From Psychromonas sp. (GTDB lineage Bacteria > Pseudomonadota > Gammaproteobacteria > Enterobacterales > Psychromonadaceae): 16,340 nucleotides of DNA. Both the position numbers and the translations under genes were made by a program. The stretch spans positions 1-16,340 of the forward strand of contig JAGLDN010000142.1 in NCBI GenBank assembly GCA_023145575.1, written 5' to 3'. Of this stretch, positions 1 through 6,653 are shown one piece after another. The stretch's first letter is position 1, and the number at the start of each line of letters is the position of its first letter. A model generated the notes under the pieces. The model made no database searches. It saw only the letters and a list, made by a program, of their open reading frames with translations, and had not been told where the DNA came from.

Positions 1-289
1 AGTATTTTAACATTGTCTTTAGCGTCATTAAGTGATGGGCGACCTGGGATTGTTTTATTTTGCAAACCTTCTATGCCATATTTTTTATAACGGGCAACCC
101 ATTTTTGCACACTGTCTAATGTGATTAAAAATATTTGAGAGGCACTAGCATAAGTGTGTCCTTGCTGGATGTAATGAAACACAAGAAAACGGATTTTTGT
201 TTTTGAATTGCTTTCATTTTGCGCCAAAAGCTTAAAATCTTAAAATCTTCTTGATAGAAGTGTGCAGGTAGGTTGCGATGTCTTGTCAT
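1..289 (-). pseudogene. IS630-family transposase, N-terminal part, frameshifted and cut by the window edge
   Basis: The minus strand from the ATG at 289 reads MTRHRNLPAHFYQEDFK and then loses frame. A second frame continues with a helix-turn-helix region typical of IS630/Tc1-type transposases: a G-H-T-Y-A-S-A-S-Q segment, then VQKWVARYKKYGIEGLQNK, then a GRPSL linker. The two frames join perfectly if one copy of the 8-bp tandem repeat at 232-247 is removed. The catalytic DDE domain would lie to the left of position 1 and cannot be seen. In this family the protein cuts and rejoins DNA at TA dinucleotides. As read, the gene cannot make an intact transposase from this start. Programmed frameshifting is an alternative, but an exact 8-bp duplication at the break favours mutation. 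The family call rests on the N-terminal pattern only. Confidence 0.75.
232..247. repeat. 8-bp tandem duplication that breaks the transposase frame
   Basis: TTAAAATC occurs twice in direct succession (232-239 and 240-247). Removing one unit restores one continuous frame running from the ATG at 289 to the window edge. This looks like a slippage duplication that inactivated the transposase. Confidence 0.8.
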
Positions 290-354
290 TTTTATAAGGA
301 GGTAGTTAAAATTTTAATTTTACCATATTTATATAATAATTTTTTGAAAATGGT

Positions 355-430
355 ATTACCTAATATTGTGCCTTGTTCTGATCATAGAGCTTGTGCCTGA
401 CAAATCATTTTTACGTCACATGGGTATATA
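355..430 (-). repeat. Dispersed repeat, copy A (truncated)
   Basis: Read on the minus strand, this segment matches 11463-11534 almost base for base. Both begin with the GTGACGTAAAAATG end motif and both run through a block containing ATGATCAGAACAAGGC to CAATATTAGGTAAT. I count about six mismatches over the central 67 bases. Similarity stops near 355, at a TA dinucleotide (357-358), and the sequence beyond leads into the IS630-type transposase. The copy therefore looks truncated by insertion of that element. The end motif itself lies at 408-430. Confidence 0.8.
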
Positions 431-435
431 CCCAT
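420..435. repeat. 16-bp perfect palindrome
   Basis: ATGGGTATATACCCAT is its own reverse complement. It lies at the outer end of repeat copy A, and its left half is part of the repeat end motif. It could be a protein-binding dyad, a relic of two motif ends meeting, or a chance extension of the motif. Confidence 0.6.
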
Positions 436-554
436 TTGAGAATATTAGGGGTGTTTTAGATTGAACATGCTAAAAAAGTAAAAACGCGTTTCGGTGAAGA
501 AAACCGTGTGTTGATCGAAGATACGTGGATTTATGAAAGAAATTTTATATCTAT

Positions 555-596
555 TTTGATCCCCATGTGACGTAAAGATGTAACATGGAGATCAAA
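555..596. other. Long stem-loop containing the repeat end motif, downstream of gapA
   Basis: The arms TTTGATCCCCATGT (555-568) and ACATGGAGATCAAA (583-596) pair at 13 of 14 positions around a 14-nt loop. The end motif CCCCATGTGACGTAAAG occupies the left arm and the loop. On the minus strand it lies about 85 nt beyond the gapA stop, so it could stabilise or end the gapA transcript. No T-run follows it, so it is not a textbook intrinsic terminator. The rest of 436-680 shows no gene, only a 36-codon open stretch at 460-570 that I do not recognise. Confidence 0.55.
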
Positions 597-680
597 GCTA
601 ATAGCCTTCTAAAAAATAAATGCTTGCAATTTAAGGATCTATTTTAGTTTTAAAGTCGGGTATCGTGCAAAATTATAAGA

Positions 681-1673
681 TTATTTAGCAATCAGATTGA
701 TAAGATCAAGTACTTTATTTGAATAACCAATTTCATTGTCGTACCAAGATACAACTTTGAGGAATTTTTCATTTAACGCGATACCTGCCTTTGCATCAAA
801 TACAGAAGTGAGTGTTTCACCGATGAAATCTTGAGATACAACAGCGTCTTCGGTGTAACCTAAAACACCTTTCATTTCATTTTCAGACGCCCGTTTCATT
901 TCAGCACAAACTTCGGCATAGGTAGCAGCGTCCTTCAAGTTGACAGTTAAGTCAACAACAGATACGTTGGCAGTCGGTACACGAAAAGCCATTCCCGTTA
1001 AAAGTCCGTTAAGCGCAGGAATCACTTTGCCTACTGCTTTAGCTGCACCCGTGGATGATGGGATGATATTTTGACCAGCACCACGACCGCCTCGCCAATC
1101 CTTATGCGATGGACCATCAACTGTTTTTTGAGTCGCTGTCGTTGAGTGAACAGTTGTCATAAGACCTGATTCAATGCCCCACTTGTCGTTAAGTATTTTA
1201 GCAACAGGTGCAAGACAGTTAGTTGTACAAGATGCATTAGACACAATATCTTGACCTGCGTATTCATTAAAGTTAACGCCGTTAACGAACATAGGTACGT
1301 CACCAGAAGGACCTGTTAGAACAACTTTTTTAGCCCCCGCTTGTATGTGTTTACGCGCCAATTCATCCGTTAGGAAGAAACCCGTCGCTTCAGCAACAAC
1401 ATCAACACCCACGGCATCCCATTTAAGTGATGCTGGATCACGCTCAGCAGTGACTCGCACTGTTTTACCATTGACGATAAGATGACCATTTTTGACTTCT
1501 ACACTGCCATTAAATCGCCCGTGAGTTGAGTCATATTTTAGCATGTAGGCCATATATTCAACGTCAATTAAGTCGTTGATCGCTACCACTTCGATGTCAT
1601 CACGCGCAATAGATGCACGAAACACGAACCTGCCAATACGGCCAAAACCGTTAATACCTACTTTAGTTGTCAT
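681..1673 (-). CDS. gapA: Glyceraldehyde-3-phosphate dehydrogenase, type I
   Basis: This cytosolic glycolytic enzyme oxidises glyceraldehyde-3-phosphate to 1,3-bisphosphoglycerate with NAD+ and phosphate. The 330 residues follow the E. coli GapA pattern throughout. The Rossmann fold opens with NGFGRIGR (8-15), and Asp34 in AINDL suits NAD+ preference. The catalytic cysteine is Cys149 in SNASCTTNC, and the paired histidine is His176 in TTVHSTTATQK. The C-terminal block SWYDNEIGYSNKVLDL is present. The ATG is preceded by AAAGGAC at good spacing. In E. coli gapA neighbours yeaD and yeaC; here yeaD lies upstream on the same strand, separated by a decayed gene, and yeaC lies about 11 kb away. The gene appears intact and no key residue is missing. 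Confidence 0.98.
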   Translation of the reverse strand: MTTKVGINGFGRIGRFVFRASIARDDIEVVAINDLIDVEYMAYMLKYDSTHGRFNGSVEVKNGHLIVNGKTVRVTAERDPASLKWDAVGVDVVAEATGFFLTDELARKHIQAGAKKVVLTGPSGDVPMFVNGVNFNEYAGQDIVSNASCTTNCLAPVAKILNDKWGIESGLMTTVHSTTATQKTVDGPSHKDWRGGRGAGQNIIPSSTGAAKAVGKVIPALNGLLTGMAFRVPTANVSVVDLTVNLKDAATYAEVCAEMKRASENEMKGVLGYTEDAVVSQDFIGETLTSVFDAKAGIALNEKFLKVVSWYDNEIGYSNKVLDLINLIAK

Positions 1674-1763
1674 TTTTTTAGTCCTTTTAATGGTATTTAT
1701 TTTAATTAAATCAGATGAAAATAAATTTATTGAAATCCACTTTAAAAAAGTTTCATAAACTTC

Positions 1764-1792
1764 AATAAATCGTGCGAAATTTGCATGTTCAA
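1764..1792 (-). promoter_or_regulatory. Candidate sigma-70-like promoter for gapA
   Basis: On the minus strand TTGAAC (1792-1787) and TTTATT (1769-1764) are separated by exactly 17 bases, about 90 nt upstream of the gapA start. Each hexamer matches consensus at four of six positions. In DNA this AT-rich such a match is weak evidence. Confidence 0.3.
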
Positions 1793-2169
1793 ATGATGGT
1801 CTAAATTAAATGTGAAAGTCATAATATTCCTGATCTAAAAAAAAAGAAAGTAAAATAATATAATTATTACTTTTAGTTATATTTTGGCGTAAGAAGACAT
1901 GCGTTGTATTTTTTATCTACCGAAAGTGCATGATAATTAGGATGTTAAATAAGAGAAAGCTGAGATAGAAGCATTAATTCAATAACTTAATATTTATCTA
2001 TTGCGTAAAAAGAAGCATAAGATCACACCTAAATGCGACCTGCAACTCGATCTGTTTATTTATAAAAGATCGCGGAATGTGCATCACGGTTTCAGTGTTT
2101 TATTATAAAACCAGCTCGATGTTCAAACAAAAACATCAAATTTTAGTTGCCTATTTTATGACATCTTCA
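1793..2169. other. Gene-free stretch with a decayed open frame
   Basis: No intact gene is visible. On the plus strand one frame (1953-2108) is open apart from a single TAA. Its second half reads LRKKKHKITPKCDLQLDLF and ends at a TAA at 2106. It has no usable start codon and I recognise no family. It may be a gene relic or chance. Confidence 0.35.
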
Positions 2170-3081
2170 TTATTGATTCTTGTCATTACAACGCATTGGC
2201 CAAGCTAATAAACGGGGATATATCCTCTTTTGTTTAGTAAGGTATGAATTAGCTATCGTCGACATGGTTAATTTAAATTGGTTGACTACTTGGACTAAGT
2301 TTTCAGTACGTTGATCACGAATACTAGTGTCGTACTTGATCAACTTTGCAACGTTGCAACAGTCGTCGATGTACTCATTCAAAACACGATTAAAAACCGA
2401 GTAAGCAACTAATTCATATAATTTGGACATTAAATCATTTGTAATAAGCATTGTTTCTAAATCAGAATCAACAACATTATACTGGATGCCTAATAGCACA
2501 AAATTATCACGATATCTGATTTTTGAATTGAATTCATCATATTCGTACACCTTCAAATGTCGAAGAGGATTTATGCGGTTCATGAATTTCATCGTGTTTT
2601 CTTGATTTGGTACATCAGCTGCCCGATCAGATCTATAAAATTCATCAACGGCTACTGCATCCGCTTTTAAAGAGCGACCATTGCCCCAAATTCCAGCTTT
2701 TCTAGCTATTGGTGTGGGGTGGTAGGTCTGTATATCATAAAGAATGGACTTTCCCCAAAGCGCGGCCACTTGAACCTCTTCAGCATCTCGATTGTCAATA
2801 AATGTTATAAATTAATGGCTATCATGGAGTTCATCATTAACTTCATTTAGCAACTTTTTTAAAGTGTCACGTTTTTTCGTATCGTAGTTTTCATATAATT
2901 CATCTAGGGAAGGAAATCGACTAGACTCAGATTTGTTGCAAGCAGCTAATGTTATTTCTGAAATGTCTACGACACGATCTACAAGTGTTCTTAGTTTAGT
3001 TTGTTCATTTATCCTAAATTGAGTCGTCACTTCACATCCTTTATATTGAATTCGTTTAAACGTAACATGTATTCTGCCCAA
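2170..3081 (-). pseudogene. Hypothetical gene split by one in-frame stop codon
   Basis: Two open stretches (3081-2812, 89 codons; 2769-2170, 199 codons from a GTG) lie in the same minus-strand frame. They are separated only by a TAA at 2814-2812 and then 14 sense codons reading FITFIDNRDAEEVQ. Together they form one reading frame of about 302 residues. The first half contains no ATG at all, and the best start is a TTG at 3081 with only a weak GGA upstream, so the true 5' end may be lost too. I see no signal peptide or membrane segment. The first part is charged and probably helical (ELYENYDTKKRDTLKKLL), and the second half has a mixed soluble-protein composition. I do not recognise the family. 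It separates gapA from yeaD. Two separately translated pieces, or stop-codon readthrough, are less likely alternatives. Confidence 0.6.
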
Positions 3082-3244
3082 AATATTTTTTTCCAGATTA
3101 ATTAGTTATGAAGTGTTGTTTCGCCACAAATCTTTGCTAACATACCATATGTAGTACTTATTGTAAATTATAATGTCATCTTGTGATGCTATTTTAATGC
3201 ATAAATAATTATCATTAAACAGGTATTGAATAAGATTAATTTAC

Positions 3245-4150
3245 TTATGTTAGTGATGTTCCTAACAATTTCGTTGAAAAAATATGCCTGCTACTTGGTT
3301 CAACTAATTGACCTCTGGGGGCTAAAACGGCGGATTCAATACATATCATTGTTTGGTAACCATCATCATGCATATCAACACATTCTTGTGCCCCATCAAT
3401 CCATGGATTCCAGACTACTTCAGCATTATTTCCAGTATTATTAATATTTATGTTTCTTTTAAAATCAAGATCCTTCAGGATAATTGTATCGGGTGCTTTT
3501 TCATATATTGAATCAATTGCTTGCTCAATGAGCAAATTTCCTTTTTTAGTATTAAAATCGTCAGTTAATTTGTTGAATGATTTTTGATTAAGCCCCATCA
3601 CTTTGATGTTGGAAACATTACTAATATTGATATATGAGTGTAATGCACCCTGGTAAGTAAAAGGTATCTTTCCTGTATTTTCTGTTATTAATTCAAGTTT
3701 TAGCCGATCGGTTAATGTCGCTTTTAGGGTGAGTTTGAAATCAAAAGGCCATATTTTCTTTGTTTCATGATTTGCATTTAAAATAAGCGTCAGGATGACA
3801 CCTGTGATTTGCTCGTTAATATCAGCGATCGACCATTTGCTAATTCTTGCAAATCCATGCGAAGGTAAATTTTTACCTAAATCACTACTTGCGATGCCAA
3901 ACCAAGGCCAACATATTGGTACCCCCCCTCGAATTGCTTTTTGATCATTGTATATTGCGATTGGACTTGTCCAGATAAGAGGCTGTTGTTTATTTACTTT
4001 AAAGTGTATCAAATGACCACCGTGTAATGCGAACGCAGCATTAACCTGTGGGTGATCAATAATGACATATTGGTTAGCTTTTTTGTCTTCTTTTAACAAT
4101 ACAGAAGGTGAAAGTATTTGTTTTGTTATTAGTTTTAAATGAGGAATCAT
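3245..4150 (-). CDS. yeaD: D-hexose-6-phosphate mutarotase (glucose-6-phosphate 1-epimerase, YeaD type)
   Basis: The enzyme interconverts the alpha and beta anomers of glucose-6-phosphate and related hexose phosphates in the cytosol, through a galactose-mutarotase-like beta-sandwich. The 301 residues carry the family blocks in order: LHGGHLIHF (42-50), KAIRGGVPICWPWFG (71-85), the PSHGFAR box with His98, ALHSYINI with His171, the WNPW strand, and CIESA with the probable catalytic base Glu272. The ATG is preceded by AAGGA at six-base spacing. It shares strand with gapA, as in E. coli where the two are adjacent, and is divergent from malQ across 193 bp. Its likely job here is to equilibrate glucose phosphates arising from glycogen breakdown before glycolysis. 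The family is clear; the substrate is taken from characterised homologues. Confidence 0.92.
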   Translation of the reverse strand: MIPHLKLITKQILSPSVLLKEDKKANQYVIIDHPQVNAAFALHGGHLIHFKVNKQQPLIWTSPIAIYNDQKAIRGGVPICWPWFGIASSDLGKNLPSHGFARISKWSIADINEQITGVILTLILNANHETKKIWPFDFKLTLKATLTDRLKLELITENTGKIPFTYQGALHSYINISNVSNIKVMGLNQKSFNKLTDDFNTKKGNLLIEQAIDSIYEKAPDTIILKDLDFKRNININNTGNNAEVVWNPWIDGAQECVDMHDDGYQTMICIESAVLAPRGQLVEPSSRHIFSTKLLGTSLT

Positions 4151-4227
4151 ACGTTGTCCTTATACTTTATAAAATGTGTTCTTTGTTCAATAGAAAACCA
4201 ATATTAAATATTTTGATAATTTATGCG

Positions 4228-4257
4228 ATAAATGATATAAATGAAATAAATGATATA
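4228..4257. repeat. Direct repeat in the yeaD-malQ divergent region
   Basis: ATAAATGATATA occurs at 4228-4239 and again at 4246-4257, start points 18 bp apart. The 193-bp divergent region (4151-4343) must hold the promoters of both yeaD and malQ. I cannot assign either one with confidence. The repeat could be a tandem operator, but simple AT-rich sequence is an equal explanation. Confidence 0.35.
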
Positions 4258-4343
4258 CAAGACATTTGTTAATTAAAATAAGATGCTTAATTACAGCTTG
4301 ATAATTAAAGTGGCAATAAAACTCAAATAAATAAAGGGACTAT

Positions 4344-6533
4344 ATGACTCGTCCGATACTTTCTTCTTTTGCTCAAATGAAAGGAATAGATCCACACTTT
4401 GTTGATGCTAGAGGAAACCCTGCTATCGTCTCAGACGAGCATGTGCGTAAGCTTATAAAAAAAATGGGATACGACTCGCAAAATGAAACATTACTTGAGC
4501 AGTGTATTGAAGATGAAAAAAAACAGCATTGGTTATCTTTTTTACCTGCGGTCGCAATTTTTAAAAAAACTAGCGATTATATATTTGATGTTTGTTTACC
4601 AATTAATCTTGCGGATAAAAAATTAGTCTATAAGGTAACGACTGAAGAGAAAAAAACAGTCACTTTACATTTAAAAGCAACTGATTTTGATTTGTCCTCA
4701 ACAACTGAAATATCGAAAATTAAATATCAATGCAGCCGCATTAAATTCGAATCAAAACTTCCTTTGGGCTATCATCAACTTGATCTTCTTGAACAGGGTA
4801 AGCGTAAGCCGCTAGCAACAATGTCTCTCATTATTGCTCCACAGGGCTGTTATTGCCCCCAAAAAATACTTGATGGTGAAAAAATTTGGGGAGCAAGCAT
4901 TCAGTTTTACTGCATTAAAAGTGAACTAAACTGGGGGATTGGCGACTTTAGTGATCTTAAAGTCTTATTAAAATATATAAAAGACAATGGAGGAGATTTT
5001 ATTGGTTTAAATCCGATTCATGCATTAACACCATCACAACCCCAAAACCCTAGCCCATATAGTCCATCTTCTCGAAAATGGTTGAATATACTTTACATCG
5101 ACATCACTGCAGTTGATGAATTATCTCGAAGCAAAGATTTACAAACTAAAATAAAATCAACTCAATTTAGAAAAATGTTAAACGATTTGCGCGATAATAA
5201 ATGGGTCGATTATAAAGCCGTGACAGCATTAAAACTCTCAGCCTTAAGATCGTTATTTACTACATTGAATAATAAAACTGCGCACAGTTCAAGACGTTAC
5301 GCACAGTTTGAAGCTTATATTGCATCTAAAGACGACTCTTTGATACAGCAAGCAAGCTTTGATGCCTTACAGTTTAAATTCCTTGCTGAAAATGAAGATT
5401 TATGGGGATGGCCTGTTTGGCCCACACCTTTTAAATCATATCAAAGCCAAGGAACCCAAAATTGGATTAAAAAAAATCAAGATGAAGTGCGGTTTTGGTG
5501 TTATTGTCAATGGGTCACTGAATTACAACTTGAAGACGCTGATAATTTTGCTAAATCACTGGGTATGACACTGGGGATTTACCGAGATCTTGCCGTAGGT
5601 GTTGGAAAAAATAGTGCTGAGATATGGGCAAATCAAGATTTGTATAGCTCAGAGGTGAGTATTGGCGCGCCACCTGATATTTTAGGCCCATTAGGTCAAA
5701 GTTGGGGATTGCCTCCTATTGCACCTGATAAATTGGTTAAAGCCCGTTATCAGCCATTCATTGATTTGTTACAATCGAATATGAAATACTGTGGTGCGCT
5801 GCGTATTGATCATGTCATGGCACTCTTAAGACTCTGGTGGGTACCCGAAGGTGAGACAGCTGATGCTGGTGCATATATTTATTATGCCGTTGAAGATATG
5901 TTAAATATTCTTGCGCTTGAAAGTATGCGTAACCAATGCTTGGTTATCGGTGAGGATTTAGGTACAGTACCTGATGGGATGGATGTTTTACTTAAAGATG
6001 CAGGTATTTACTCTTATAAAGTATTCTTTTTTGAAGCAAAAGATGGCAAGCAAACGTCGCCACATGACTATAATCCGCAGGCAATGGCAACGCTTGCAAC
6101 GCATGATATGCCAACAATCAAAGGCTTTTGGCAATGTGATGATTTATATTTAGGAAAAGAACTCGGTTTATATGTAGATCAAAATACACTTGATGGATTG
6201 CTTAATGAGCGACTTTACAATAAACAAAGTGTTTTAAATAGTTTACATGAGCATCAAAGCTTACCTTCTAATTACACTCGTGATGCGCTTTATACAGGGA
6301 TAAATCAAGTACTTAACTTCTCGATGCAAAAACATTTAGCAAAAGGAAGTTGTGCGCTTTTGAGCCTGCAACTAGAAGATTTTTTAGAAATGGATAGTCC
6401 TGTGAATGTACCTGGTACGTCGAATGAGTACAGGAATTGGCAGCGAAAACTATCATGTAATTTAAAGGAAATATTTACCAATAAAGATATCAAAAAGTTA
6501 CTTGAAGATTTAACAAATATACGTTGTAATTAA
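4344..6533 (+). CDS. malQ: 4-alpha-glucanotransferase (amylomaltase, GH77)
   Basis: MalQ transfers maltosyl and longer units between maltodextrins, releasing glucose and turning short chains into longer ones that phosphorylase can use. The 729 residues start with the MalQ-type N-terminal domain (FAQMKGIDPHFVDARGNP, then KLIKKMGYD). The GH77 barrel begins near residue 180 (WGASIQFYCIKSELNWGIGD) and includes the PYSPSSRKWLN motif. The catalytic set is complete: nucleophile Asp489 in LRIDHVM, acid/base Glu537 in IGEDLGTVP, and transition-state Asp588 in THDMPT. The SIGAPPDILGPLGQSWGLPP signature lies between the barrel start and the nucleophile. It is somewhat longer than E. coli MalQ (694). The ATG has AAAGGGA just upstream. 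It is first of three alpha-glucan genes on this strand, with 120 bp before glgB. Confidence 0.97.
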   Translation: MTRPILSSFAQMKGIDPHFVDARGNPAIVSDEHVRKLIKKMGYDSQNETLLEQCIEDEKKQHWLSFLPAVAIFKKTSDYIFDVCLPINLADKKLVYKVTTEEKKTVTLHLKATDFDLSSTTEISKIKYQCSRIKFESKLPLGYHQLDLLEQGKRKPLATMSLIIAPQGCYCPQKILDGEKIWGASIQFYCIKSELNWGIGDFSDLKVLLKYIKDNGGDFIGLNPIHALTPSQPQNPSPYSPSSRKWLNILYIDITAVDELSRSKDLQTKIKSTQFRKMLNDLRDNKWVDYKAVTALKLSALRSLFTTLNNKTAHSSRRYAQFEAYIASKDDSLIQQASFDALQFKFLAENEDLWGWPVWPTPFKSYQSQGTQNWIKKNQDEVRFWCYCQWVTELQLEDADNFAKSLGMTLGIYRDLAVGVGKNSAEIWANQDLYSSEVSIGAPPDILGPLGQSWGLPPIAPDKLVKARYQPFIDLLQSNMKYCGALRIDHVMALLRLWWVPEGETADAGAYIYYAVEDMLNILALESMRNQCLVIGEDLGTVPDGMDVLLKDAGIYSYKVFFFEAKDGKQTSPHDYNPQAMATLATHDMPTIKGFWQCDDLYLGKELGLYVDQNTLDGLLNERLYNKQSVLNSLHEHQSLPSNYTRDALYTGINQVLNFSMQKHLAKGSCALLSLQLEDFLEMDSPVNVPGTSNEYRNWQRKLSCNLKEIFTNKDIKKLLEDLTNIRCN

Positions 6534-6556
6534 GCATTATTCCATTGGCTTAATAT

Positions 6557-6572
6557 TTACTTTTAAAAGTAA
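6557..6572. repeat. 16-bp AT-rich palindrome between malQ and glgB
   Basis: TTACTTTTAAAAGTAA is a perfect palindrome 24 bp past the malQ stop. It lacks a GC stem and a following T-run, so it is not convincing as a terminator. malQ and glgB may still be co-transcribed across the 120-bp gap. Confidence 0.4.
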
Positions 6573-6653
6573 TGTCACTAAAGATCAGCTAAATTCTAAA
6601 ATGATTTCAAAATTTATTTTATTATTATTTTTATTTACTCGTAGGAAATATAA

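Noticed and set aside
3226..3444. Plus-strand 72-codon frame over the yeaD end
   Set aside because: It is the complement of a clear coding region, without family features or a ribosome site.
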